A stretch of 64,000 nt of DNA from Amycolatopsis sp. cg9 (GTDB taxonomy: Bacteria; Actinomycetota; Actinomycetes; Mycobacteriales; Pseudonocardiaceae). The stretch lies in assembly GCF_041346945.1 (NCBI RefSeq), contig NZ_CP166850.1:8230501-8294500 (forward strand), read 5' to 3'. The position numbers and the translations under genes are program-made. The notes under the pieces are model-generated. The model was not told where the DNA came from, ran no database searches, and saw nothing but the letters and a program-made list of their open reading frames with translations. Of the stretch, positions 39,104-46,902 are shown one piece after another; positions within the stretch are counted from its first letter, which is position 1; every line of letters begins with the position of its first letter.

Positions 39104-40066
39104 TCAGCCGCGCAGCGCCGGGAGCAGCTCCTTCTCGGCGAAGTCGAGGAAGCCCTCCTGCTGGTCGCCACCGATCTGGACGAGCGCGACGTCGGTGAAG
39201 CCCGCCTTCTCGAACTCGCGGACACCTTCGACGATCGGCTCGACGCCGGGGCCGCAGGCGATCGAGCCGGCGACGTCCTCCTCGCGGATGAACTGCGTCG
39301 CCCCGGCGAACCCGGCCGGGCCCGGCAGCTCGGCGTTGACCTTCCAGCCGCCGGCGAACCAGCGGAACTGCTCGTGCGCGCGCTTCACCGCGGCCTCGCG
39401 GTCGGGGCCCCACGAGATCGGCAGCTGCGCGATCTTGCGGGTCGGCGGCCCGAGCCGGGTCGCGTCCCACTCCTGCGCGAGCTCGACCTTCGGCTCGACG
39501 GCGATCATCGCGTCGGCGACCGGGGCGAACCGCCGCACCGACTGCGAGCCGGACACGGCGACGGCGACCGGCGTGCGCTTCTCCGGCAGGTCCCACAGCT
39601 TCGCGGAGTCGACGCGGAAGTGCTTGCCCTCGTAGTCGAAGTACCCGCCGTCGAACAGGCCGCCGATGATCTGCACGGCCTCGGCGAGCATGTCGTGCCG
39701 GACGTTGGCCGGCGGCCAGCCGCGGCCGACGACGTGCTCGTTGAGGTTCTCGCCCGCGCCGAGCCCGAGGGTGAACCGGCCGGCCGAGAGCGCCTGCACG
39801 GTCGCCGCCTTCTGCGCCACCACGGCCGGGTGGTACCGCATGATCGGGCAGGTCACGTACGTCATCAGCTCGACGCGCTCGGTGCTTTGGGTGACCGCGC
39901 CCAGCACGCTCCACGCGTAGGGCGCGTGCCCCTGCTCGGCCAGCCACGGCGAGTAGTGGTCGCTCATCACTTCGAAGTCGAAGCCGGCGGCTTCCGCACC
40001 GGCGGCGAACCGGACCAGTTCGTTCGGCCCGGTCTGCTCGGTCATCAGGGTGTAGCCGATCCGCAT
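39104..40066 (-). CDS. LLM-class, probably F420-dependent oxidoreductase
   Basis: This 320-residue (beta/alpha)8 luciferase-like enzyme resembles the F420-dependent glucose-6-phosphate dehydrogenase-related group. It opens MRIGYTLMTEQTGPNELVRF, then has VMSDHYSPW, TYVTCPIMRYHPAVVAQKA and TLGLGAGENLNEHV. These match the cofactor-binding loops of F420 LLM proteins. The substrate is unknown. It is divergent from the 109-residue basic protein gene, and the 120-bp gap holds back-to-back GGGTAC promoters, so both look stress regulated. Confidence 0.85.
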   Translation of the reverse strand: MRIGYTLMTEQTGPNELVRFAAGAEAAGFDFEVMSDHYSPWLAEQGHAPYAWSVLGAVTQSTERVELMTYVTCPIMRYHPAVVAQKAATVQALSAGRFTLGLGAGENLNEHVVGRGWPPANVRHDMLAEAVQIIGGLFDGGYFDYEGKHFRVDSAKLWDLPEKRTPVAVAVSGSQSVRRFAPVADAMIAVEPKVELAQEWDATRLGPPTRKIAQLPISWGPDREAAVKRAHEQFRWFAGGWKVNAELPGPAGFAGATQFIREEDVAGSIACGPGVEPIVEGVREFEKAGFTDVALVQIGGDQQEGFLDFAEKELLPALRG

Positions 40067-40093
40067 CGGCGCCTCCTCTCGTCAGCCCGTCGC

Positions 40094-40118
40094 GTACCCG
40101 GCCGATGCGGCAGGCAAC
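40094..40118 (-). promoter_or_regulatory. SigB/SigF-type promoter of LLM gene
   Basis: On the minus strand GTTG (40118-40115), 15-nt spacer and GGGTAC (40099-40094) lie 27 nt before the ATG at 40066. The -35 has one mismatch. Confidence 0.6.
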
Positions 40119-40132
40119 CACCCGGGAACGAC

Positions 40133-40157
40133 GTTTACCGGGTGATCAACCGGGTAC
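40133..40157 (+). promoter_or_regulatory. SigB/SigF-type promoter of 109-aa basic protein gene
   Basis: GTTT (40133-40136), 15-nt spacer and GGGTAC (40152-40157) lie 28 nt before the ATG at 40186. This is a full consensus match. Confidence 0.72.
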
Positions 40158-40185
40158 CCGTACCCGCGAGGAGAAGGGAGCGGTC

Positions 40186-40515
40186 ATGCCCCAGTCGTGG
40201 AGCGGCAAGCGCGAACGCCAGTACGAGCACATCAAGGACTCCGCCGAAGACCGCGGCGCGAGCACCGGGCGGGCCAAGGAGATCGCGGCCCGGACCGTGA
40301 ACAAGAACCGCGCCCGGTCGGGCGAGTCGCGCCAGGCGAGCAAGACGTCGGTCAAGGACAAGTCCCCGCAGCAGCGCGGCGGCGAGCGGTCGGGCAACCG
40401 CAAGGGCCCGGGCGGGCCGACGAAGGACCAGCTCTACAACGAAGCCAAGCAGAAGAACATCGACGGCCGTTCGAAGATGACCAAGAAGGAACTCGAACGG
40501 GCGCTGGGCCGGTGA
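40186..40515 (+). CDS. Small basic protein with C-terminal Rho-N/SAP-like motif
   Basis: This 109-residue, strongly basic protein is annotated in other actinobacteria as plasmid-stabilisation-like. It opens MPQSWSGKRERQYEHIKDSA. The middle is Lys/Arg/Gly-rich and probably disordered. It ends in a helix-turn-helix tail (TKDQLYNEAKQKNIDGRSK and KKELERAL) resembling Rho N-terminal or SAP folds, close to the C-terminal tail of Ku in this window. Nucleic-acid binding is likely but not proven. GAGGAGAAGGGAG precedes the ATG. Confidence 0.78.
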   Translation: MPQSWSGKRERQYEHIKDSAEDRGASTGRAKEIAARTVNKNRARSGESRQASKTSVKDKSPQQRGGERSGNRKGPGGPTKDQLYNEAKQKNIDGRSKMTKKELERALGR

Positions 40516-40556
40516 CGCTGCGGCCGATGAACGACCCCGAATCCCCCGAACCCCGA

Positions 40557-40582
40557 GTGTCAGCGTTCCCCCAGATGGGTAG
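40557..40582 (+). promoter_or_regulatory. SigB/SigF-type promoter of anti-sigma/sigma operon
   Basis: GTGT (40557-40560), 16-nt spacer and GGGTAG (40577-40582) end 10 nt before the ATG at 40593. This would give a nearly leaderless transcript and autoregulation of the sigma factor. Confidence 0.6.
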
Positions 40583-40592
40583 TACCTCCGGC

Positions 40593-41036
40593 ATGGAAGA
40601 AACACGTGGCTCGTTCGGCGGCAAACCGACCGTCGACGAGATGCTCGACGAGCTGGTCGAGCTGCGGCTCCCCGCGATGGCGGAGCAGATCCCCCTGGTC
40701 CGCATGCTCACCCACGGCGTGGTCTCGCGCGCGGATTTCGGGCTGGACGCCATCGCCGACGCGAAGATGGCCGTCGACGAGGCGTGCGCTCAGCTGGTCC
40801 AGCTCGCCGAGCTCGGTTCGCAGCTGCACTGCCGCTTCCGGCTCGCGGTCGACGGGCTGCACGTCGTCGTGTCGACCCGGTCGACCGAAGCGCGCCCGCC
40901 GAGCGACCGCACGTTCGGCTGGCACGTCCTGACCACGCTGAGCCGCTCGGTGACCGCGCACTGCGACGTCCTCCCCGGTGGCGGCGCGGGCATCGTCACG
41001 ATCGAACTGGTGCTCAACCCGGGCACGAGCGCGTGA
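40593..41036 (+). CDS. RsbW-like anti-sigma factor
   Basis: This 147-residue GHKL-type protein has the layout of SigB/SigF anti-sigma kinases. ELRLPAMAEQIPLVRML is strand and helix 1. DAKMAVDEACAQLVQLA is the helix with the N-box Glu. GAGIVTIELVL is the final strand. ATP-binding glycine motifs are degenerate, as in UsfX-type proteins. It overlaps the sigma gene by 4 bp (GTGA), the classic partner arrangement. The start is uncertain: ATG 40593 fits the promoter at 40557-40582, and ATG 40527 is in frame. The STAS protein encoded at 47921-48289 is a candidate antagonist. Confidence 0.82.
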   Translation: MEETRGSFGGKPTVDEMLDELVELRLPAMAEQIPLVRMLTHGVVSRADFGLDAIADAKMAVDEACAQLVQLAELGSQLHCRFRLAVDGLHVVVSTRSTEARPPSDRTFGWHVLTTLSRSVTAHCDVLPGGGAGIVTIELVLNPGTSA

Positions 41037-41824
41037 GCGGCGAGCGCAAAACCGTCCTCCACCGCCCGGACGAATACGCCCACTGCGAGCCGTTGTTCGC
41101 GGAGCTGGGCGAGCTCGACGCCGACGACCCGCGGCGGGACGCCGTCCGGAGCAAGCTGGTGACCGAGCTGCTGCCGCTCGCCGAGCACATCGCGACGCGG
41201 TTCTCCGGCCGCGGCGAGCCCCGGGAGGACCTGGTCCAGGTGGCGCGGATCGGCCTGATCAACGCCGTCGACCGGTTCGACCCCAGCCGGGGCCACGACT
41301 TCCTGTCCTTCGCGGTGCCGACGATCATGGGCGAGGTCCGCCGGCACTTCCGCGACACCGGCTGGTCCGTGCGCGTCCCCCGCCGGCTCAAGGAACTGCA
41401 CCTGTCGCTGAGCCAGGGCTCCGCGGCGCTCTCGCAGCGCCTGGGCCGTGCCCCGACGCCGACGGAGCTGGCCGAGCACCTGAGCCTGGACGTCGACGAA
41501 GTCCGCGAGGGCCTGATGGCGGGCAACGCGTACCAGGCCCTGTCGGTCGACAAGCCCGTTCACGACGACTCGGAAGCGCTGTCGCTGGCGGACACGATGG
41601 GCGAGCCGGACCACGAGATGGCGATGGTCGAGAACCACGAGGCCCTCCAGCCGCTGCTGCAGGAACTGCCCAAGCGCGAGCGCGCGATCCTGGTGATGCG
41701 GTTCTTCGGCGGACTGACCCAGACCCAGATCGCCGACCGCGTCGGCATCTCGCAGATGCACGTTTCCCGGCTGCTGTCGCAGACCCTCGAGCAGCTGCGC
41801 GGCAAGCTGACCGGCGAAGGTTAG
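41033..41824 (+). CDS. SigB/SigF-family RNA polymerase sigma factor
   Basis: This 263-residue group 3 sigma factor has region 2 (EDLVQVARIGLINAVDRFDP, DFLSFAVPTIMGEVRRHFRD), region 3 (LSQRLGRAPTPTELAEHL) and region 4 (LPKRERAILVMRFF and TQTQIADRVGISQMHVSRLL). It is of the SigF/SigB/SigG type, which reads GTTT-N14-16-GGGTA promoters. The GTG at 41033 overlaps the anti-sigma stop. Many genes on both sides carry such promoters, so it is a good candidate for their regulator. Actinomycetes usually have several paralogues, so this is not certain. Confidence 0.9.
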   Translation: MSGERKTVLHRPDEYAHCEPLFAELGELDADDPRRDAVRSKLVTELLPLAEHIATRFSGRGEPREDLVQVARIGLINAVDRFDPSRGHDFLSFAVPTIMGEVRRHFRDTGWSVRVPRRLKELHLSLSQGSAALSQRLGRAPTPTELAEHLSLDVDEVREGLMAGNAYQALSVDKPVHDDSEALSLADTMGEPDHEMAMVENHEALQPLLQELPKRERAILVMRFFGGLTQTQIADRVGISQMHVSRLLSQTLEQLRGKLTGEG

Positions 41825-41827
41825 GCG

Positions 41828-41854
41828 GCGGCCGGCCCGGTCCGGGCCGGCCGC
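41828..41854. terminator. 12-bp GC hairpin after sigma gene
   Basis: The arms 41828-41839 (gcggccggcccg) and 41843-41854 are perfect reverse complements with a 3-nt loop. They lie in the 34-bp gap between the convergent sigma and CHAD genes. Confidence 0.78.
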
Positions 41855-41858
41855 GATG

Positions 41859-43355
41859 TCACCCCTTCCGCAGCCGCCGCCACTCTTTCGCGAACTGCTT
41901 CCGCAGCCGCTCCGCCCGCTCGGTGTCCTGGGCGTGCAGCATCCCGAAGGTGAAGGTGTTCTGTCCCTCGCCGTGCCCGGCGATGGCGAGGTGGCGCAGG
42001 ACATCCCGGCCGATCACGGTGTCCTGGTGCGCGCCGAGCGTCTGCTGGACCGCCTTGACGTTCTTGCGCCACTTCCGCACCTTCTTGCCCGACACCGGCT
42101 TCACGGTGTCAGCGGCGTACCGGGCCCGCTTCGCCTTCTTCCGGACGTCGTGCAGGGCGTGCGCCAGCTCCTCGCCCGCGAGGCCGTGGGTGGCCGCCTC
42201 AGCGCGGGTCAGCTTCCGGGCCGCCTTGCGCAGCGGCTTGCGCAACCCGGCCTTCGCGGGCCTGCGCGCCTTGGCGGTCGACGGCGGGTCCGTCACCACG
42301 GCGTCCAGCTTGCGCAGCAGCGCGCGGTAGCGCTTGCCGGTCAGCGCCGTCAGCGCCCGCTCGCGCCCCTCCTCCGCCTCGCGGGCGAAGTGGCGGGTGA
42401 GGAACTGGCGCAGCGGCCCGAGCACCAGCTCCGGCGGCACTTCGTCGAGCTGTGCGCGCAGCCGCTCTTCGGCGACTTCGGCGTCCCTGGCCGGGGCCAG
42501 CTGCCGCCCGAGCCACTGCAGCTCGCCCGCGAGACCCGCGGTCCTCTCCGTGCCGAGCACCGGCTCGAAGGTGCGAAGCGTGCTCCGCAGCTTCCGGGCC
42601 GCGACGCGCATCTGGTGCACGGAATCCTCGACGTCGAGCCGCACGCCGACGTCCGCGCGGCGCAGCCGGGCCGCGTGCTCGCGCAGCGACGCCACCACCA
42701 CGTCCCCCGCCGACGGCTTCTTGCCGAAGCGCGGTGGCGCCGGGACGCGGTCGCCGACCAGGCGGCGGAGCTTCGACGACCACGGCGAGGCCGAAGCGCC
42801 GGCTTCGCCCAGCGCGCGGTCGAACTCCTCGAGCAGGCCGGGTTCGGTGCCCGGGTCGAGTTCCAGCTCCACCTCGCGCCACTCGTCCAGCCGCGCGGCG
42901 TCCCCGCCCGCCTCGCCGGTCACGTGGTCGTCGGTGAGGGTCGCGATCGTGCGGCCGTCGGCGTCCGCCAGCCGGTGGGCGAAGCGGTCGGTGCGCAGGT
43001 GCGCGATCGGCATCAGCTTCTCCCCCAGCGTGTACGCGCGCACCAGGCGCCGGAACCGGCCCGGCACCTTGTGGACGTCGCCGCCCAGCGGGAGCTGGAT
43101 CTCTTGCCGCTCGTCGGCCGAGACCGGGAGCTTGAGGTGCCAGCCCGCGTCGTGCCCGCCGACGCGGCGCCGCAGCGTGATCCCCGCCGCCGCGAGCCGG
43201 AAGCCCTCGGTGTCGTAGTAGGACGCGTCGAGGATCTGCTCGACCGGATCGTCCTGCGCCACCACCCCCGCCACGCCGATCAGCCGGGGTACGCCGGTGC
43301 CCGCCACGATCTCGTACTTGCGTTCGCGCTCGATCACCGACGACGGCGCTGCCAT
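41859..43355 (-). CDS. CYTH-CHAD domain protein
   Basis: This 498-residue protein joins an N-terminal CYTH domain (about 6-205) to a CHAD domain (about 222-490). The CYTH part opens with a triphosphate-tunnel ERERKYEI motif and strand KLRRLVGD. The CHAD part is rich in helices with conserved His, Arg and Lys (EDSVHQMRVAARKLRSTLR and LHDVRKKAKRARYAAD). CHAD binds inorganic polyphosphate, and CYTH domains hydrolyse or bind triphosphates, so it probably acts in polyphosphate metabolism or granules. The gene is divergent from the hemerythrin gene, and both have GGGTAT promoters. Confidence 0.92.
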   Translation of the reverse strand: MAAPSSVIERERKYEIVAGTGVPRLIGVAGVVAQDDPVEQILDASYYDTEGFRLAAAGITLRRRVGGHDAGWHLKLPVSADERQEIQLPLGGDVHKVPGRFRRLVRAYTLGEKLMPIAHLRTDRFAHRLADADGRTIATLTDDHVTGEAGGDAARLDEWREVELELDPGTEPGLLEEFDRALGEAGASASPWSSKLRRLVGDRVPAPPRFGKKPSAGDVVVASLREHAARLRRADVGVRLDVEDSVHQMRVAARKLRSTLRTFEPVLGTERTAGLAGELQWLGRQLAPARDAEVAEERLRAQLDEVPPELVLGPLRQFLTRHFAREAEEGRERALTALTGKRYRALLRKLDAVVTDPPSTAKARRPAKAGLRKPLRKAARKLTRAEAATHGLAGEELAHALHDVRKKAKRARYAADTVKPVSGKKVRKWRKNVKAVQQTLGAHQDTVIGRDVLRHLAIAGHGEGQNTFTFGMLHAQDTERAERLRKQFAKEWRRLRKG

Positions 43356-43390
43356 GGTCGTCCTCCCTGGGGTCCGGTTCTCCTTGGTGC

Positions 43391-43416
43391 ATACCCGGCG
43401 CGCGGTCCGCCGACAC
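43391..43416 (-). promoter_or_regulatory. SigB/SigF-type promoter of CYTH-CHAD gene
   Basis: On the minus strand GTGT (43416-43413), 16-nt spacer and GGGTAT (43396-43391) lie 35 nt before the ATG at 43355. Confidence 0.58.
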
Positions 43417-43418
43417 GG

Positions 43419-43443
43419 GATTCGGCGCGCGAGCAGCGGGTAT
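43419..43443 (+). promoter_or_regulatory. SigB/SigF-type promoter of hemerythrin gene
   Basis: GATT (43419-43422), 15-nt spacer and GGGTAT (43438-43443) lie 36 nt before the ATG at 43480, back to back with the CHAD promoter. Confidence 0.62.
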
Positions 43444-43479
43444 CCGTGCCGGAAACCCGAGCCCGGACCAGGAGCGTGC

Positions 43480-44022
43480 ATGAACGGCAGCCACCCCGCA
43501 ACCGACCTGACGATCGTCCTCGCCGGTGACCACCGGGAGCTCGACCGGCTCTGCACCGAGCTCGAACTCGGCCAGGGCAGCCCGGAGAACCGCAAGGACC
43601 TCTCCGACCACCTGATCGCGGCGCTGGTCCGGCACACCGTCGCCGAGGAGCCCTTCCTCGACGGCGAAGGCGACCTCGCCGAAGCGGACCGGCTGATGCG
43701 GCAGCTGGAGGGCGCGGGACCGCAGGAGACCCGCTTCGAGCGGCTGCTGGGCGGGCTCATCCGCGCGGTCCGGCGGCACGTCCGCGACGAAGGGCCCGCG
43801 GCCGTGACCGAGGTGCGGCGCCGTTGTTCCCCCGAACGGCGGGACACGCTGGGCCGGGCGGTCCTCGAGGCCAGGGACGCCGCCGCGACGCTGCCGCACC
43901 CCGACCTGGCCGACCGGGTGCCGCCGGCCGGGCGGCTGTGGCCGGGGCCGGGGTTCGTCGACCGCGCGAGAGCGGCGTTGCGCGGGCCGGGGCGCGACGA
44001 GAACGCATCGGCATCGGGTTGA
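43480..44022 (+). CDS. Hemerythrin-like HHE-domain protein
   Basis: This 180-residue protein has an N-terminal hemerythrin/HHE four-helix bundle. DDH-like GDHRELDRL near residue 16-24, LVRHTVAEEPFL near 50-61, and IRAVRRHVRDEG near 95-106 supply His and Glu ligands for a di-iron site. The C-terminal 60 residues are hydrophilic and of unknown role. Such proteins respond to oxygen, NO or oxidative stress. The stress-type promoter and the CHAD neighbour fit a general-stress role. The GAF-ANTAR gene follows 38 bp later. Confidence 0.85.
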   Translation: MNGSHPATDLTIVLAGDHRELDRLCTELELGQGSPENRKDLSDHLIAALVRHTVAEEPFLDGEGDLAEADRLMRQLEGAGPQETRFERLLGGLIRAVRRHVRDEGPAAVTEVRRRCSPERRDTLGRAVLEARDAAATLPHPDLADRVPPAGRLWPGPGFVDRARAALRGPGRDENASASG

Positions 44023-44060
44023 ATGGGTCCGTCACCCCATCACGGACACAGTGAGGACCG

Positions 44061-44861
44061 ATGAGCGTCAGCGAAGAGGAGTGGGCCCGGGACCGGGCCT
44101 GGTTCGGGCAGGACGGCGCACCGCCGCCGGGCCCCTTGGCGGGGCAGTTCGCCGACCTCACGCGGACGCTGCTCGACGTGACCCCGACGGTCGGCGGCGT
44201 GCTCAAGCTCGTCGTCGGCGCCGCGGTCGCGATCGTCCCGGACGCCCACCTGGTCAGCGTCACCCTGCGCGACCCCGACGGCCGGTTCCACACGCCGGTC
44301 GAGACCGATCCCGTGGCCCTGGAGCTCGACCAGCTGCAGTACGACCACGGCGAAGGCCCGTGCGTGGAGTCGGCCCGGCCGGACGGCCCCGCCATCGGCT
44401 GGTCCCAGGACGTCGGCCGCGACCCGCGCTGGCCGTCGTTCGGCCCGGGCACGGCCCGGCGCGGCTACCACTCGGTGCTGGCGACGGCGCTGGTCCCGGA
44501 CGCCCGCCCGCCGCGGCTGTCGGGGGCGCTCAACATCTATTCGCGCACGCCGGGGGCGTTCGACCGCCAGGCCATCGACACCGCGCTCCTGCTGGCCACC
44601 CACGCCTCGCTGGCGCTGGCCCACACCGAAGCCGTCGCCGCGGCCGAGCTGGAATCCGAGCACCTGCGCCGCGCGATCGACAGCCGCGACGTCATCGGCC
44701 AGGCGAAGGGCATCCTGATGCAACGCCGCGGCATCACGGCCGACGAAGCCTTCGACGTGCTGCGCCGCGCGTCCCAGGACCTGAACGTGAAGCTCGCCGA
44801 CCTCGCCCGCACCCTCGCGACCCGGCACACCGAGGTCGACCTGCCGGCTCGCGAGGGCTGA
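44061..44861 (+). CDS. GAF-ANTAR transcription antiterminator
   Basis: This 266-residue regulator has a GAF-type sensor domain (about 35-185; YDHGEGPCVESARPDGPAIG, ALNIYSRTPGAFDRQA) and an ANTAR domain (about 200-255; AIDSRDVIGQAKGILMQRRG and TADEAFDVLRRASQ). It is predicted to bind RNA and prevent termination when its signal is present. It is the second such protein in the window and lies directly after the hemerythrin gene, with which it may be co-transcribed. It converges on the next membrane-protein gene with 3 bp between stops. Confidence 0.88.
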   Translation: MSVSEEEWARDRAWFGQDGAPPPGPLAGQFADLTRTLLDVTPTVGGVLKLVVGAAVAIVPDAHLVSVTLRDPDGRFHTPVETDPVALELDQLQYDHGEGPCVESARPDGPAIGWSQDVGRDPRWPSFGPGTARRGYHSVLATALVPDARPPRLSGALNIYSRTPGAFDRQAIDTALLLATHASLALAHTEAVAAAELESEHLRRAIDSRDVIGQAKGILMQRRGITADEAFDVLRRASQDLNVKLADLARTLATRHTEVDLPAREG

Positions 44862-44864
44862 GCC

Positions 44865-45329
44865 TCACTGCGCCGAGTAGGGCGACCGGTGCTCCAGCGA
44901 CGGGCTGACCTCCGGGTACCGGCCGTCCTGACCCGGCACCGGGGTCACGGTCGGGGTCTGCGGCTCCACCCGCTGCTGGCGGCCGCCGCGCTGGACGACC
45001 GCTTCGACTTCCTGCTCGCCGCGGATGCGGGCCAGCACGCCGAGGGTGATCGCGTGGGCGATCGCGAGGATCAGGAGCAGGACGCCGAGGCGGCCGACGA
45101 CACCGGGCAGGTCGCTGTCGCCCATGTCGATGGTCGAGATCAAGGCCAGCACACCCAGCGTCGCCAGGTGGAACAGCACCGTGACCAGGCGGGTCATCGA
45201 AGCGCCCGCCGCCGGATCGCCGTAGGAGTTCTCCAGGTACCGGCGGCCGCTGCGGTAGATGATCTGCCCGTCGATGAGGACCAGCGCGATGCCGATCGCG
45301 AGGAACGACAGATACGCGTTCGTGGTCAT
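44865..45329 (-). CDS. Hypothetical membrane protein with about three helices
   Basis: This 154-residue protein has hydrophobic segments near residues 6-25, 45-65 and 78-100, and a hydrophilic Pro/Gln-rich C-terminal tail (PQTPTVTPVPGQDGRY). I recognise no family. A full-consensus GTTT-N16-GGGTAT promoter lies 36 nt before the ATG at 45329, so it appears to be a stress-induced membrane protein. Confidence 0.75.
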   Translation of the reverse strand: MTTNAYLSFLAIGIALVLIDGQIIYRSGRRYLENSYGDPAAGASMTRLVTVLFHLATLGVLALISTIDMGDSDLPGVVGRLGVLLLILAIAHAITLGVLARIRGEQEVEAVVQRGGRQQRVEPQTPTVTPVPGQDGRYPEVSPSLEHRSPYSAQ

Positions 45330-45365
45330 GCCGGACGCTCCTTCCAGGGGGACCTTGCCGGGGGA

Positions 45366-45391
45366 ATACCCTCGGCGTCGCTCAGGGAAAC
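45366..45391 (-). promoter_or_regulatory. SigB/SigF-type promoter, membrane-protein gene
   Basis: On the minus strand GTTT (45391-45388), 16-nt spacer and GGGTAT (45371-45366) lie 36 nt before the ATG at 45329. This is a full consensus match. Confidence 0.7.
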
Positions 45392-45398
45392 GCCGCGG

Positions 45399-46238
45399 TC
45401 ACCCCGTGAAAGCGTCCGGGTCCGGTCCGGTGCGCCGGCCCGCGTCGAGCTCGCCGATCGCCGCCATGTCCTCGTCGTCGAGTTCGAAGCCGAAGACGTC
45501 GATGTTCTGCCGGATCCGGTCCGGCGACGACGACTTGGGGAACACGATGTTCCCGAGCTGCAGGTGCCAGCGCAGCACGACCTGCGCGGCCGTCCGCCCG
45601 TGCTTGCGCGCCAGGTCGGTGAGCACCGCATCGTCGAGCACTTCGGCCTGCGCGAGCGGGCTCCACGCCTCGGTCGCGATCCCGTGCTCCCGGTGGTACG
45701 CGCGCAGGTCCGGTTGCTGCAGCGCGGGGTGCAGCTCGATCTGGTTGACCGCGGGCACCGTGCCGGTTTCTTCGGCGAGCCGGTCGAGGTGCGCCGGCTG
45801 GAAGTTCGACACGCCGATCGCGCGCGCCTTGCCCGCGCGCAGGATCTCCTCGAAGCCCTGCCACGTGCGGACGTAGTTCTCCTTGTGCGGCAACGGCCAG
45901 TGGATCAGGTACAGGTCGACGTGGTCGAAGCCGAGCCGCCGCAGGCTGCCTTCCAGCGCGGTGATGGCGTTGTCGTGGCCGTGCGCGTCGTTCGCCAGTT
46001 TCGTCGTGACGAAGACGTCTTCGCGTTTCAAGCCCGATTCCGCGATTCCCGCGCCGACGCCCGCTTCGTTCCGGTACATCTGCGCGGTGTCGACGTGGCG
46101 GTACCCGGCTTCGAGGGCCGTTCGCACGGCCTGCGCGGTTTCTTCCGGCGGGATCTGGAAAACGCCGAACCCGAACTGCGGGATCCGCACGCCGTTGTTC
46201 AGTGCGACGGTGGGAACGTCGGCGGTGGTGGTCGTCAT
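45399..46238 (-). CDS. Aldo/keto reductase, 2,5-diketogluconate reductase-like
   Basis: This 279-residue NADPH-dependent reductase has the AKR5-type pattern. YRHVDTAQMYRNEAGVG holds the Asp and Tyr, FVTTKLANDAHG the Lys, and YLIHWPLPHK the His. C-terminal FPKSSSPDRIRQN contacts cofactor. It probably reduces reactive aldehydes or ketones under stress; gluconate-type substrates are an alternative from family naming. GTTT-N16-GGGTAG lies 9 nt before the ATG at 46238, so the transcript would have an almost absent leader. Confidence 0.9.
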   Translation of the reverse strand: MTTTTADVPTVALNNGVRIPQFGFGVFQIPPEETAQAVRTALEAGYRHVDTAQMYRNEAGVGAGIAESGLKREDVFVTTKLANDAHGHDNAITALEGSLRRLGFDHVDLYLIHWPLPHKENYVRTWQGFEEILRAGKARAIGVSNFQPAHLDRLAEETGTVPAVNQIELHPALQQPDLRAYHREHGIATEAWSPLAQAEVLDDAVLTDLARKHGRTAAQVVLRWHLQLGNIVFPKSSSPDRIRQNIDVFGFELDDEDMAAIGELDAGRRTGPDPDAFTG

Positions 46239-46247
46239 GCTGGCGGC

Positions 46248-46273
46248 CTACCCGGGGTTCCCGGACGCGAAAC
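46248..46273 (-). promoter_or_regulatory. SigB/SigF-type promoter of aldo/keto reductase gene
   Basis: On the minus strand GTTT (46273-46270), 16-nt spacer and GGGTAG (46253-46248). The -10 ends 9 nt before the ATG, which predicts a very short leader. Confidence 0.62.
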
Positions 46274-46323
46274 ACGGCGGGGCGGCCGTCCGCCGCCCCG
46301 CCGCGTGATTCACCCTGATCGGG

Positions 46324-46785
46324 TTAGCTACCCGGACGCTCCACGTCACCGCGCCAGCCGCCGGACTCCCGGCCCTGCCGCTCGATGAACTCCTTGAAGC
46401 GCTTCATGTCACCCTTCACCCGGCGGTCGAGCACGCCCAGCTTGTCGGCGACGTTCTCGGCGAACCCCTCCGGGTCGATGTCCATCTGCGCGGTGACGCG
46501 CGTGTGCGCGTCGCCGAGCCGGTGGAAGGTGATGACGCCGGCGTGGTCCGGCCCGGAATCGGACGTCCACGCGATCCGCTCGTCGGGGTGCTGTTCGGTG
46601 ATCGTCGCGTCGAATTCGCGCGTCACGCCACCGAACCGCGTCACCCAGTGGGTGTGCGTGGCGTCGAGCTGGCGGATCTGTTCGACGCCTTCCATGAACC
46701 GGGGGAATTCCTCGAACTGCGTCCACTGGTTGTAGGCGGTCGAAACGGGGACTTCCACGTCCACGATTTCGGTGATCGTGCTCAT
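46324..46785 (-). CDS. SRPBCC-family cyclase/dehydrase-like protein
   Basis: This 153-residue START-like protein opens with the polyketide-cyclase type strand TITEIVDVEVPVSTAYNQWT, then FEEFPRFMEGVEQIRQLDAT. It has a hydrophobic cavity fold and a helical C-terminal tail (MKRFKEFIERQG). The group is common in actinobacteria next to holin-like genes and is often stress regulated; its ligand is unknown. The promoter GTTT-N15-GGGTAG lies 33 nt before the ATG at 46785, back to back with that of the holin-like operon. Confidence 0.87.
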   Translation of the reverse strand: MSTITEIVDVEVPVSTAYNQWTQFEEFPRFMEGVEQIRQLDATHTHWVTRFGGVTREFDATITEQHPDERIAWTSDSGPDHAGVITFHRLGDAHTRVTAQMDIDPEGFAENVADKLGVLDRRVKGDMKRFKEFIERQGRESGGWRGDVERPGS

Positions 46786-46818
46786 GCACTCCTCCTGCTC
46801 GGTGGTGGAATTCCCCGG

Positions 46819-46843
46819 CTACCCGGTGGTGCGGCGGTCAAAC
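46819..46843 (-). promoter_or_regulatory. SigB/SigF-type promoter of SRPBCC gene
   Basis: On the minus strand GTTT (46843-46840), 15-nt spacer and GGGTAG (46824-46819). Confidence 0.66.
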
Positions 46844-46850
46844 CCGGCGT

Positions 46851-46875
46851 GATTGACCCGCCGCGCGCCGGGTAC
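46851..46875 (+). promoter_or_regulatory. SigB/SigF-type promoter of holin-like operon
   Basis: GATT (46851-46854), 15-nt spacer and GGGTAC (46870-46875) lie 27 nt before the GTG at 46903, divergent from the SRPBCC promoter. Confidence 0.64.
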
Positions 46876-46902
46876 CCGGCGGTCAGGTGAAGGAGGTGTT
46901 CC

